64,000 bases of DNA from Pelobates cultripes (taxonomy: Eukaryota; Chordata; Amphibia; Anura; Pelobatidae): NCBI GenBank assembly GCA_933207985.1, contig OW240916.1, positions 132,484,834 to 132,548,833 of the forward strand. The letters run 5' to 3'. A program made the translations under genes and the position numbers. The notes under the pieces are model-generated. The model made no database searches, had not been told where the DNA came from, and saw nothing but the letters and a program-made list of their open reading frames with translations. Below are positions 20,262 to 31,822 of this stretch, piece by piece. Position 1 is the first letter of the stretch, and every line of letters begins with the position of its first letter.

Positions 20262-20931
20262 GATAATATCAAGAACATGTTACAACTAACACCCTTCCCC
20301 TCTTCCATACTTACTCCTCTTTCTTTCCCCTTACCTTGCTCTTCCATGTCCTTTCCTTCACTTACCTTCCTTATGGATTTGTAACTTTTTCCTCTACTTA
20401 CTTAAACATCTGTCCTATTAAAACTGTCTCTCTGACTGTTTTATACTGTCTCTTTTATACTGTCATGTATTTTTACAAATAACAACTGTTTTGACTGTTT
20501 TATACTGTCATGTATTTTTACAAATAACAATTGGCAAACAAAAGTATATCTTTATTGTATCAGAAGCCCATAATGGCTGTGTGACAGTCACAAGAAGTTG
20601 TAGAAACTACAAAATATAAACAGTGCAAATTCTCAGACATTATACTATTTTCACTTGCCAGGTGCAGTGACCTCATCTATAACCTCCAAACACTTTATAT
20701 AAAATGATCTTGGTACTAGACTGTCCCTTTAAAGGAAATCTCCAGTCACCATAATGTACACCTTTTGTAGTGATTATGGTGCGAGGAGTGCCCTGGCACG
20801 ATATAAAGGGAACAATCTGACAAGTGACCTGCTGTCTGCTTCCACCACCACCACTGAGCTAGGCTCTACCGCGCAGAGCCGTTTAATCGTTAGAGTGCTA
20901 GCTGAGCACTCTCAGCCAATGAGGGCTTAAC

Positions 20932-21011
20932 TTAACCCCTTAAGGACACATGACATGTGTGACATGTCATGATTCCTTTTTATTCTAGAAGTTTGGTCCT
21001 TAAGGGGTTAA
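20932..21011. mobile_element. Short TTAA MITE (CCCCTTAAGGAC family)
   Basis: It reads TTAACCCCTTAAGGACACAT at the left and GTCCTTAAGGGGTTAA at the right. It is an 80-bp inverted relative of 14642-14719. Its right TTAA is shared with the next element. Confidence 0.85.
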
Positions 21012-21475
21012 AGGGACACTATAGTCACCCAGACCCCTTCAGCTCAATGAAGTGGTCTGGGTGCCAGGTCCCTCAGGTTTTAACCCTTCACATGTAAACA
21101 TAGCAGTTTCAGAGAAACTGAAATGATTACATTGCAGGGTTAATCCAACCTCTAGCGGCTGTGTTCCTGACAGCCGCTAGAGGTGCTTCTTCGACGCTGG
21201 AGGCGAAATTCGCATCCAGCGTGCAGAACATCCATAGAAAAGCATTGAGAAATGCTTTCCTATGGACTGTTAGAATGCGTGTGCGGCTCTTGCCGCGCAT
21301 GCAGCATTCTGCTCCACTCTGGAGCTGACGTTGGCGGGGGAGGAGAGGTCACCAGCACCGAGGGAGCCCGGCGCTGGATTAAGGTAAGCTGCTGAAGTTG
21401 TTTTAACCCTGAGGCTGAGGTTCCCCCAAGGATGACATAGTGTCAGGAAAACAGGTTTGTATAGTGATCCTTTAA
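21008..21475. mobile_element. Complete TTAA-flanked nonautonomous element (468 bp)
   Basis: Ends are TTAAAGGGACACTATAGTCA and GTATAGTGATCCTTTAA. Internal landmarks are a foldback CAGACCCCTTCAGCTCAATG / AAGTGGTCTGGGTG, a second foldback CCTCTAGCGGCTGT / ACAGCCGCTAGAGG, and AGCGTGCAGAACATCCATAG. Relatives: 29277-29825 (fused), 42736-43193, 15090-15380. This is the best reference copy of the family in the window. Confidence 0.85.
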
Positions 21476-21660
21476 CCTTAGGGCTTAGCTGAGTGCTAGA
21501 GCATTCAGAGGCAGTGAGGGAAGTGGCGGGTGGCCAGTGGTAGCCAGGCAAGTTATCAATCTGTTTTTAAATGATTTGACTACTTATCCTGGCAAACCAC
21601 CAGGGCTCTCCTGGCACCATAAACATTAAAGCTGGCTGTAGTGGTTATTGTGCTTGGAGT

Positions 21661-22274
21661 GCTCATTTTTGTAAGTTCTTTTATCTGTAGATGTAATACT
21701 AAATTTATTTATTAATAAATGTAAAATACACTTGAGAAAAAAAAAATTAAAAGGTTATTTACCATTCTAATATACCAAGTGGGACTGAGACAATCAGTGT
21801 TAAATGGTTACAAAATAGAAAAGGTAATTAGTAAAAAAAAAAATAGCTGAAAATTCCTAATGTTTTTTAAAATACCACTTACAAATGAAGGATTCTATGC
21901 TGGCAGCTAAGCAAATGGCTGGCTGAGCACCATATGAAATATTTTGCAGCCACTACCACTGGTATATATTATGGATACAAACAAAATAATAATATATATA
22001 TACATGCACAAACAATGTACAGTGTATTGTTAGAGCCCCTGTCTGTGTTTAATCAATGCGGTATATATCACAGCCCATACCAGAAGCAGCTCCTAGAATG
22101 GGGGCAGACAATGGAGGGTCCCTCCTGCACCCAATGTACCAGCAACCCCCATACACCTTCTCCATATATAACACAATAACCCCTGGATATGATCTGCTCC
22201 GGATATACCAGGACCCTGGGCAGAGCAATGTGTGCCCTGGTTGCTGCACACACTACATGAGATTACATAGTACA
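21661..22274. other. AT-rich flank upstream of candidate exon
   Basis: No element recognised. Bases 22050-22250 are non-repetitive and moderately GC-rich and could be part of a promoter. Confidence 0.4.
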
Positions 22275-22730
22275 CACAGAGAGAGAGAGAGAGAGGGAGA
22301 GCCAGCCCCGGGCAGGCAGTGCACATACAGCTTAGTGAATAAAGCGTGCTCCCATGGAGAGCTGGCTGGCTGGCTGGCTGGCAGGCAGGCAGGCTGGGCC
22401 CTCCTCCTCCTCCATGCCTGGCTGTCAGGCTGTGTGTGTGTGTGTTAGTGCAGCCCCTCCTCTTCCTCCTCTCGGGTTAGGCTGCCTCCCTCTTTTGTGA
22501 GTTATAGCAACTGTTGCCTTGTGAATCCAGCGCCATAGCCACCGTAGTCCTGGCGACTGTTACCCATCAACAACAACTACTCCTCTCCTCCTCATCATCC
22601 TCCTCCTCCACCATCACCACCACCACCACCACCACCTTCTCTCCACCCTCATCCTCCTCATCATCATCATCCCCATCACCCACAACAACAACCAACAACA
22701 ACACAATAATCCACAGCCAAGGTGAATATT
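22275..22730 (+). promoter_or_regulatory. Candidate 5'UTR/first exon and promoter of an unidentified gene
   Basis: A GC-rich island in AT-rich surroundings: (GA)n, tandem GGCT/GGCA units, TCC-rich stretches, then AACAAC, TCC/TCA and CACCAC trinucleotide runs. It ends in CAGCCAAG followed by GTGAAT, a plausible splice donor at 22722/22723. Neighbouring sequence (22.8-24.2 kb) is free of recognisable repeats, as expected beside a conserved first exon. A continuous frame of about 90 codons exists but has no ATG start and is mostly Ser/Thr runs, so I do not call it coding. The gene is not recognised; simple trinucleotide-rich DNA is the alternative. Confidence 0.3.
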
Positions 22731-25659
22731 ATTATTATTATTACTTCTCCTGCTATGGTGTGTATTGGTGTCTCTATGTATAGATAGAATTCTGTGTGTA
22801 GTCTGGTCTTTGCTCTCCTCCCTCCCTCACCACTAGTCCCCCTTGTCCCCTCTGCTGATGCTGGGATGCCTTCCCCTCTGTGTCATTCCTCAGATGTCTG
22901 CTCACATTGATGCTGTGCCCTGGGATGAGCTTTGCATGCATGCTATTTAAATGCACCCTGTGAAAAGCAGGTGTAAAAACAAGTGCACACATCTCATACA
23001 GTGTGGGATATATTTTGCTTCTCTGTTCCCGTCTTTTTTTTTTTTTTCTTTCTATCTTTCCCTCTCTCGTGTGTGATTTTATTTGAATTTTTTTTGTCTC
23101 TTCCTTGTCTGCTTCGATATGTGTGTTTTCATCCCAGTAGTCTGATGTCTGGGGTGGGGGATGAAGGAGAGGGGAGGGCTGGGGTGAAGAATCACTGGGG
23201 CTTGTACTGGGTTAATCACCCCTTCAGCTAAATGCATCTCTGTATTTACTGATCTTGTTGTGCATGGACAAGGAATTGATGGGGAGGAAATTGGAGAATG
23301 GTTGTGGGGTTTGCAGGAAAAAAAAAAAATACATCTGTGTCTCCTGTGTCTGGCATCCTCTGTTTGCATTCCCTGTTAATTTTATTTCTGGGAGTAATGT
23401 AGAAAAATTAAGGTTGGAATCAATGTTAGGTGTAATATGCAATATGATGATGTACTACTGCTTTTCTCATTTTTTTTTTAACAGTCAAGATAATAATGGT
23501 AGAAAGTGCTTAACTGTGCTGTGATCTTCTGGGTAAAGGGGGTTAGCATTTTCTTTGTTGTAACCCCTGCAGAGTCAGTAAGGGCCTGAAATGCATTACC
23601 ACCCAAGAGTTAACAGCATCTTTCTTTGTGCTGCATTCAGAATTTACATCCCTAGGACATTATTTACTGACTTTGCTTTCTCCTGCAAAGAGAAAGACCA
23701 ATCCTTGTGAGTTTTAAAGGTGCTAGTTTTGTGATCCTTTATTTAACCCCCCTTTGCATTGTGTGGAACTAACAAGGAATTGATTATCCAGGCATTGTGT
23801 CCCCCTCTGAATGAGAAGCTGCTGTTAGAAATTCTGTCCTGTTATTGCTTTACTTGAGATGTTGCTCCAATGTGTTACAAACCCCTGATGCATCCATGAG
23901 ATTAGCATCCTATTCAGGCTGGGGGGCCTCAAACACTTGGCAGGTTGAGAGTGCCTACAAAGAGCTCCCACACTTGCCAATCAGAGATCAGTTTTGCTTG
24001 CTCCTGGAATAGCGCCTTCCCAAAGCTGTTTTGTCCCAAGGCTCACAGTGGTGAATTTTTTGTTTTCTTTACTGAATACTGAAATTGAAGACAGGTTGAT
24101 CATAAAGAATGTATGAATCTTGTGAACTTGAAATGCTGATCTGCTTTATATTTTTAGGTGCTGTGGATGTAGCTTAGACATGTCTGTACCTTTTTTTTGC
24201 ATTTTTTGTATGATTATTTTTGTATGTAAATATAGAATCATTGATATATATTTTGGTTAGTCCATTATGCTGCATTTAAAAAAAAATAAAAAATGATGCT
24301 CTATTTAATTGGTTATCATTTACACTCATATTTTAAATATTTTAATGCCAACATTTTTGGCAACAGTTCAGTGTTTATTATGAATACCCAAGTTCGTAGA
24401 AAAGTGTATGTCAGATGTGTATTCCTTATTTCCCTAATTGTGTTGATGTGCATCTACATGTATGCATTAACTAATATCTGTGTGATTTGTGTATGTATAT
24501 GCACACACATACAACAATCACACATGCATTGTTTTAACTAGTTTCATCTGTAAGTTTAAGCCCACTGGAAAACATTTTTTTTAACACCAACATAAAAGTT
24601 ATTGATTTTATTTGATAGTGCCACTGTTCTAGAATGGATCTGTATTAGTTGCTCAAAGGACTGTCTGGGTTTTATTTTGCCCTTCGTATTATTAAATCTC
24701 TCTTGCCTTATATATAAGGTTTTTTTTTAGTTTTTTTTTTTTTTAAATGTTATTTTCTTAAGCACTTTCATACGTAGATTACCGAATTGAATAAACTCCA
24801 CTTCATCCTCTGCTGTTTTTATTCTGGCACTTATAAAATGTTTCCTGGAACATGCACAAAGAGATCTTCTGAATTATAGGGAGAGGGCATACAATTTAGA
24901 ACTAGGGGTATTGTGTGAGGAAATGGTAGGGGTGTATAACAACAATGTTTGGAGGACATTTTACTGGGTAAGATGTATGTGGACCAACCATTTCATGTTG
25001 CCTTGATGGGCAGCAGTGCCATTTAACTAAGGTAACAAAAAGCCTTTGTAAAACAAGTGCCATGAGTACACAACACTGTGCCTCAGACTCCTATTAACTG
25101 ATCAGATGTCTCATTATTTTGGAGTGCACCAGAGAGGACATAGCCCTTTGGCCTAGGCAGTTGTGTTTACTTATAACAGCTGTGATTTTTTTTATGGCGT
25201 TTGATGAGTCTGTCATGGACCATTTTACAATATTTGTGCCTATGTATGCCCATGTCTAATATCATATTTATGACACAGGTTTAAACTCATAGAAGGCCCA
25301 AAAGAAATGTAGAAAGTGAAATACTGTGCTAATTAAACTGAAATGAATCATTGTTATAAAATTGATTCTTCCCAGGGTCAGCCTTTTGGAGGTGTTAAGA
25401 TTTCCTAGTTATTGATTCTAGCTTTCCCATGCTGACGCAGTGATATTGTAAATAATATTAAATTATGACAATGTAACGAAAACAGTATTCAATTTAAGTG
25501 AATAGAAGCAGTGTGGTCAAAAGCAATTTCTTTTGCACTCAAGGTTTAATAGACCTGAAATTTATCTGAGCATAAATATTAATTTAATTGAAAACACATA
25601 CAATAATACATGCTATGTTTTGGTATTCTGTAGTAAATGCAGTTTGAAGTGGAAAATCA
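22731..25659. other. Largely unique, AT-rich DNA
   Basis: No transposon ends or genes recognised. Short homopolymer and TTATTA tracts only. If 22275-22730 is a first exon, this would be the start of its intron. Confidence 0.5.
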
Positions 25660-26607
25660 TATATACTCGAGTATAAGTCGACCCGAATATAAGTCGAGAC
25701 CCCTACTTTTACCCCCAAAAACTGGGAAAACGTATTGACTCGAGTATAAGACTAGGGTGGGAAATGCAGCAGCTACTGGTAAATTTCTAAATAAAATTAT
25801 ATCCCAAAAAATTATATTAATTGAATATGTATTTACAGTGTGTGTATATAATGAATACAGTATGTGTGTGTGTATATGAATGCAGTGTGTGTGTATGAGT
25901 GCAGTGTGTGTGTGTATGAATGCAGTGTGTGTGTGTATGAGTGCAGTGTGTGTGTGTGTGAGTGCAGTGTGTGTGTGTGAGTGCAGTGTGTGTGTATGAA
26001 AGCAGTGTGTGTGTGTGATGCAGAGTGTGTTTGTGTATGTGATGCAGAGCCTTGGTGGAGGGTGGGCATTTTTATTATTATTTTTTAATTATTATTATTA
26101 TTTTAATATGTTTTTTGTTATATTATTAATATTTTATTTTTATTTTATTATTATTATTTTTTTAATATTATTAATATTTTTATTTTAATATAATTTAATT
26201 ATTTATTTATTTTTGTCCCCCTCTCTGCTTGTTAGCTGGCCAGGGAGGGGGGGCTCTCATTCCCTGGTGGTCCAGTGGCATTGGCTGTGTAGGAGGGGGG
26301 CTGGCAGCGAGCTGTAACTTACTTTTCCTGCAGCTCATGTCAGCTCTGACCCCGCGGCTCTCGCAAGACTTACAGTGGGAGCTGACCGGACCGGAGGAAA
26401 GAGAAAGGGAGCTGACAGGAGCTGCAGGAAAGGTAAGTTACAGCTCTCTGCCAGCCCCCTCATTACAAGCCCAGCGGTCCTGGTCTGTATTATGGCAATG
26501 TAAGTTGCCATAATACAGACCTTGACTTGAGTATAAGTCGAGTGGGGGTTTTGCAGCACAAAAAATTTGCTGAAAAACTCGACTTATACTCGAGTATATA
26601 CGGTATT
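25660..26607. mobile_element. TIR element with CGAGTATAAG termini (copy 2)
   Basis: The same structure as 9676-10763: left ATATACTCGAGTATAAGTCG, right CGACTTATACTCGAGTATAT. It shares GGGTGGGAAATGCAGCAGCT, a GTGT microsatellite (25840-26040), an AT-rich block (26070-26215) and the hairpin GGTCTGTATTATGGCAA / TTGCCATAATACAGACC (26480-26520). It has GTC where copy 1 has GCC, so the copies belong to different subfamilies. Confidence 0.7.
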
Positions 26608-28279
26608 TATTGTTGGAGAAATATTTTATTTCCCTGTTTTTTGCACATTTGGGAGTCTCTTCCGGTTGTCAACAGTGGATACAGGGCATTTATTTATTAA
26701 AACTTGTTTTGCCGCGAAGGGCACATTTCTCTTGGGCCTCTTTGGACTTTAGTTTTTTTTTATTGTTATACAACTTTTTTATCTGCAATATTTTTTAAAA
26801 TAATAGTTAGGGCTAAAGTTAGTGCAATGGCAACGATTTCTTTAGACTTAGTTAAGCACATATGTCACAGTCTCTCTGAGACTACTAGAAGTTATATTAC
26901 AGGGACAGGAAGTGGTTCTGTGGTCTGTACCCACTGGAGGTGATGAAAACCAACTCCCACAACAGAACACTAGGGATTCCGGGTATAGCACTAGATAAGC
27001 TAAAGGCGGAGTAAGGAGGGGTAGAGCACTCCACGCACGCTACATACAGCCAGCACACACCACACACACATAACATACGGCCAGCACGCACCATGCCGTA
27101 TGGCGAGCACAAATCACACACATTACATACAATCACTACACACATTGCCAATAGTCACCACATTACATATACCAGCACACACACTCACGCATGATACCCA
27201 GCCACCACATACACTATAAGGTAGGGTAAAGGGCAAGACACTAAACTGCAAATGTTTCAAATTAAACCCAGAAGGCAAAATATTATAGAAATAGACTGTT
27301 GTGACTATAGCTGAGTTGGATTTTTTTTTGTTCAGATCAGGCATTTTTGCCTTAGTTTACCCATTCATATTTAATTTGGGAAAATCTGAATTTAGTGAAT
27401 AAATCTGTCAATGCCCAAGTCTGAGCAGGGTCCTCAAACGTTGCAACTGAAATTGTTTTGTATCAGGACAAGTAGATTCCCATGACATGTTGTTTGAAAT
27501 GTTGCATTCTGTTTAATGAAAAAACCTGAGGTCCACTGCCCCTTCCAGACTGAGTGCCTTTCTCTTTTAGCTTCTGGAATAAAAGAAAAAATCAACAGCT
27601 ATCAAAAACTATGTTGGTTTTGTTCGATTCCATTCAGGCTTTTTTTTTTTTTAGATCCTTGAGGATAGTACTCAATTTAGGAGCTCTGTTATGGTCTGCT
27701 CACACTTTATAGATTACCTTATAATTTGCCTGTCACGATAGCCTTGGTTGGCTCTGAGCTTTATTAGGAACCTGAATAGCAATGGTTTTTATTGCAGTCC
27801 AGCTAGCTGTAGACTAATTGTTCCTATGTGGATAGTTTCAATTGCCATATTTTCTTGGTAGTTTCCACCAGAAGGGGTTTATAAAACCAGAGATGCTATT
27901 TTTCTAACTGATGTAAAAACATTTGATTACTTGGAAAATCCCGGGTTCTTCTATTGGAAACTCTAAGCAGCATCCTATGTTGTATACTCTCGGCCCAAGT
28001 CTTGATGCGGGTTAACTACAAAGGGCTACTTCAAATGCAGCAGCAGCGGGTCTGTATACTTCTCGTGTATAAAGGTTTCCTCCTCCACCAAATACAGGTT
28101 ATATTTACATATAAAGGATTCTTGTTCACCAAATACAGGCTATACTTACACTATAAAGAAAACAATGTCAGACATAATAATACATATGGAGTTTACGGTA
28201 TTATATGTTGGGAATAGTTTGAAGGTTTCTTCAATCCATTCCATTGGACAATTTCACCGGCACAAAGCGTGCGTATGTA
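26608..28279. other. Unassigned stretch
   Basis: An ACAC/CAGCACACAC-rich patch lies at about 27040-27220. The sequence AAAGG(T/A)TT then CACCAAATACAGG is repeated at about 28070-28100 and 28112-28140. No gene found. Confidence 0.5.
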
Positions 28280-28672
28280 CGAGGGAGAGAGGGAGGTGTG
28301 TTGGCAGAGGAGGGAGGGTTCAATACAAAAATAAAAAAAATAAAACCAGCATTGATGCTATAGGGAGGCAGGAGGGATCAAATGAAAGCAGGGAGGGAGA
28401 TGTCTGCTTCCCTTTGCAGGCACGCTGCCTGCAAAGGAGAACCTCATTACGTATGTCACCACCTTGCAGTGCGCACTGACCACAATTGTAATTTTTGCAT
28501 AGGATTAACATTAGGAGCCTTGGCCTGCCTAAGTCACATGTCCTACGGGTGCAAATAGCCACAGGCACAAAACTGAAGATATATCTGCATGTGTAGCATT
28601 TCTAGCAGAAACTACTGCCACCATGACCACTTCTAAAAGCAGAAGGGGTCATGGTGATTGGAGTAACCCTTA
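28280..28672. mobile_element. TTAA-type element, third subfamily, inverted
   Basis: A hairpin CTTTGCAGGCA / TGCCTGCAAAG at 28414-28438, and the terminus GGTCATGGTGATTGGAGTAA then CCCTTA near 28672, match in reverse the element starting at 31065 (GAGTTACTCCAGCCACCATG; CCTTGCAGACA / TGTCTGCAAGG-type hairpin). Confidence 0.5.
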
Positions 28673-28879
28673 CATTGTATATGTGTGCCAGAGAAAATTA
28701 ATTTGAAAATGTTTTGATAACTCTGTGGTTAATGTCTGTATGTATTCACTTGAATAGAAATATTTTTAGACACTGCCAGTGATGGATACCAGGAACTTGG
28801 AATATCAGGATTTGGAGGCTCTCTGCTTCCCCAATATGAACTGATAACATTGGACTCTTCCTCTACAGGGAATTAGCTT

Positions 28880-29200
28880 TACCAGGGTTATGTACTAAAG
28901 TGAGAATTCAAGAAGTAAATTTCACATTTAAAGCCAAACTAGCCAAACTGAAAACATAGCTAACTAACAGAATTATTCCAGTTCAGCTGTTTTGAACTTA
29001 AACTTAAAATTACTTTGAATTCTCAATTAAGTAAATAAACCATTACATTTCAAATTTAAGGGCAAAATAACTAAACAGGAAAAAAATCTCCAAGTCCACC
29101 TTACTTTGAGTTCGACTACTATGGCCTTAAATGTAAAAATCACTTTAAATTTACTTTGAATTACTGAGAATTCTCTCTTTAGTAAATAATCCTTTAAGTC
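28880..29200. repeat. AT-rich dispersed repeat containing the duplication's left breakpoint
   Basis: Motifs include GTACTAAAGTGAGAATTC, TTAAGGGCAAAATAACTAAA, GGCCTTAAATGTAAAAAT and TGAGAATTCTCTCTTTAGTA. The first and last are inverted, suggesting a terminal inverted repeat element of about 320 bp. Related pieces are at 17205-17340, 41829-42020 and 63505-63600. Copy A of the segmental duplication begins inside it at the TTAA at 29004. Confidence 0.55.
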
Positions 29201-29276
29201 TTGGCATAATATAATAATATTAAATACCAGCTCACTGTGTGCAGCGCTTGTTGGTTTTGAGATTCAGCATGGTTAC

Positions 29277-29825
29277 TTAAAGGAACACTATAGTGTGAGG
29301 AATACAAACATGTATTCCTTATATTATAGTGCTGGTATGGATTTTAAGGTGACTGACCAAGCTGCTGTCACGCTGAAAAGGTGATTTTAAACACCTTTTC
29401 TACCGCAGCTGGCCTTGCATTGCTCTGCATCCATGGTGCCAGGACCCCCAGGTTTTAACCCTTCAGATGTAAACATAGCAGTTTTAGAGGAACTGCTATG
29501 TTTAAATTGCAGGGTTAATCCAGCCTCTAGTGGCTATCCTCCTGACAGCCGCTAAAGGTGCTTCGGCGGTGCTGGATGCGAAATTCGCATCCTGCGTGCA
29601 GAACGTCCATAGGAAAGCATTGAGAATTGGTTTCCTATTGACTGTTTGAATGTGTGCACAGCTCTTGCCGCGCATGCTCATTCCGCTCCACTCGGGAGCC
29701 GATGTTGGAGTGGGAGAAGAGGTCACCAGCACCGAGGGAGCCTGGCGCTGGATAAAGGTAAATGGCTGAAGGGGTTCTGAGGGTGGGGGGGTCCTAAGGA
29801 TGCTATAGTGTCAGGAAAACGAGTT
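29277..29825. mobile_element. Two TTAA elements fused by deletion (copy A)
   Basis: It opens TTAAAGGAACACTATAGTGT (as 42102 in copy B) but at about 29434 jumps from GCATCCATGG into TGCCAGGACCCCCAGG, which in copy B lies about 526 bp further on, inside the next element. A second B-specific block of 200 bp is missing after 29820. Copy B retains both complete elements. Confidence 0.85.
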
Positions 29826-30726
29826 TGGGGGAAATTTATCTTTTTCCAAGATGTTTTAGTCTATTCTCAAATGTATCCATCCTGTGAGTAGGTTGTTTTA
29901 TCATGCACAGTTGTACTTTTCTGATACTTATATTCATTTGCAGTTTTACCAGAATAAAAAGGCCATGAAATGTAGATTTTGTAGAGTTATATTATATATA
30001 TATTATATGCTGCATGTACCGTTACATTATACCTTGGAAAACAAACACTGTCTTCTGTGAAAAAAACAAACAAACACAAAAAGCTTCACAAAATATGTTA
30101 TCTTGGAGCAGATAAATGGTCTATTTTCATATGCTGCATCTCTTCAGCTGAGCCAGGAGGCTATGAATTTCGCAGTCTATTGCCAGGCCCCCAGGGAAGT
30201 TTATTAATCACTGGCAAGGAGAGGGTCTCACTTCTTTCCCCATGATGATCCCACGGAGCTTACAATTATATCTTGCCAACCTAAGTGCGATTTCTCCCAG
30301 TGTGGCAGTGAACCCTCCTTTTATCCCGAGGATGAGAAAGTGGGAAGGCTTAGGCAAAAATGACTGGATTATTTTTATAGCAATCTACATAAACGCCAAA
30401 TAAGCAAGATACGTGCTAAAAGCAACTTTTTTCTCTCTCTCAAAGGCTGAATTTCTCATATTGAGAAGGGACACATAAATAGCTTTGAATAGAGCATTGA
30501 ATTTAATGTAGATTCACATATTCATTTTCCCTAATCTTTTCTGCTTAACCCAAATCTGCATGTATACTCCTGTTAATGTTCCTTTTCAAAGTTAAAACTT
30601 TTATATTGAAAAGAAACCCAGGAAGTTGTCTGGAGAGCATTTGAAGGCATTCCTGCCTGATTGTACATAACAAAATGAACATTTAGTTCATAATCTTATT
30701 GCTTCAGTGTTGTTTTTATTTTATAG
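29826..30726. other. Unique segment of copy A, possibly conserved noncoding
   Basis: Non-repetitive, balanced-composition DNA (about 30090-30420) with no coding features. It is duplicated at about 43375-44270. It has the look of vertebrate conserved noncoding sequence, but conservation cannot be tested here. Confidence 0.35.
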
Positions 30727-30862
30727 CAGGGATAGGCAACCTTCGGCACCCCAGAAGTTGTGGACTATATCCCCCACAGTGCTCTTACACCCATAATGCT
30801 GGCAAAGCATCATGGGAGGTGTAGTCCAAAACATCTGGAGTGCCGAAGGTTGCCTGTGCCTG
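30727..30862. mobile_element. hAT-type MITE (CAGGGATAGGCAACC), copy A
   Basis: Ends CAGGGATAGGCAACCTTCGG and CCGAAGGTTGCCTGTGCCTG are inverted, with CATAATGCTGGCAAAGCATC in the centre, 136 bp in all. The flanking 8 bp are TTTTATAG and CTCGATAG (CTCTATAG in copy B), a degenerate TSD. The copy B mate is 44271-44406. Confidence 0.8.
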
Positions 30863-31064
30863 CTCGATAGAGAAACATTTCTCTTTCCTGGTCCCATTAT
30901 GTTCCTCTGCATCTCTGCAGATAGACTTTCATGGACAGTCCCCTTCTCCCACACTTCACCTCACCTTTTTTACGTCAGTATTTATGTATGCTTTCTAGTA
31001 GCCAGATGAAGGAGAGGTCTGAGCACATTGCAGGTATTGTGAGCAGGATGCAAAATTTCATTTT

Positions 31065-31820
31065 TAAAGAGTTACTCCAGCCACCATGACCACTTCAGTG
31101 ATTTGAAGTAGTCATGATGGAAGAAGTCAGTATGTGCGGGGTTTCAGCTTAAAAAACTGCACATACTGAGATATTTGTAATTGTTTGCTAATTGCACCCT
31201 CAGCACACTTGACATTGGCAGCTCAGAGCTCTATTCCGGGCTGTCAGTGTCCATTCTGTGCATTAAAAATGTCTGTTGTCAGTGCGTACTGCACACTGCC
31301 GACAAACATGATAATCCTCCCCTTGCAGACAAAGCGTCTGCAAGGGGAAGATTGCTATCCCCTCCAATACTCCAATCCATATTGCGCTCCATCTAACCTC
31401 CTTGTGTTGCAAATTGTTGTTTTTTTGTTTTGTTTTTTTAAAAACCCTTCCTCCTCTCTACACCCTCTCCTTGCAGGTCTTGAGCGCTGCCATTCGCTCT
31501 GAACCGGCTAATTTCTACAATCACAGGTTTATCTATGACAGGAATAGGCGACCTTCGGCACTCCAGATAATGTGAACTACATCCTCCATAATGATCTTAC
31601 ACCCATAATGCTTTCAAAGCATCATGGGAGGTGTAGTTCAAAACATCTGGAGTGCCGAAAGTTGCCTATGCCTGCTCTATGAGCTTCACCCAGTGAGTAA
31701 AATTTTAATTTTGCAGGTTTTACTGCAAATCGAGGGGGGGACATCTTCAACATGGTGCCTAGTAGGGCATTTTACACAGGAAAGATCCCCCCCCCCTCAA
31801 AAGGGTTAGCATAACCCTTC
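31065..31820. mobile_element. TTAA-type element, third subfamily (copy A)
   Basis: It starts TTAAAGAGTTACTCCAGCCA. A foldback GACCACTTCAGTGATTTGAA / GTAGTCATGATGG follows, then the hairpin CCTTGCAGACAAAGCGTCTGCAAGG region (31316-31345). It ends near GGGTTAGCATAACCCTTCAA at 31822. A hAT-type MITE sits inside at 31539-31674. Confidence 0.55.
31539..31674. mobile_element. hAT-type MITE, second copy, nested
   Basis: The same 136-bp family as 30727-30862 (CAGGAATAGGCGACCTTCGG to GCCGAAAGTTGCCTATGCCTG, cited in part). Flanking 8-mers ATCTATGA and CTCTATGA match at 7 of 8 bases, giving a TSD. The copy B mate is 45102-45237. Confidence 0.85.
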
Positions 31821-31822
31821 AA

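Larger units (their letters stand above)
20731..21660. mobile_element. Outer TTAA-type element split by two nested TTAA elements
   Basis: The left part 20731-20931 (TTAAAGGAAATCTCCAGTCA; CTCAGCCAATGAGGGCTTAA) and the right part 21476-21660 (GGGCTTAGCTGAGTGCTAGA; GGTTATTGTGCTTGGAGTG) look like the two inverted-symmetrical halves of one element. Between them sit the short element 20932-21011 and the longer element 21008-21475. The right terminus is approximate. Confidence 0.5.

Noticed and set aside
22514..22783. Ser/Thr/Tyr-run reading frame in the GC-rich island
   Set aside because: It has no ATG start, consists of trinucleotide runs and reads through the plausible splice donor; better explained as untranslated sequence.
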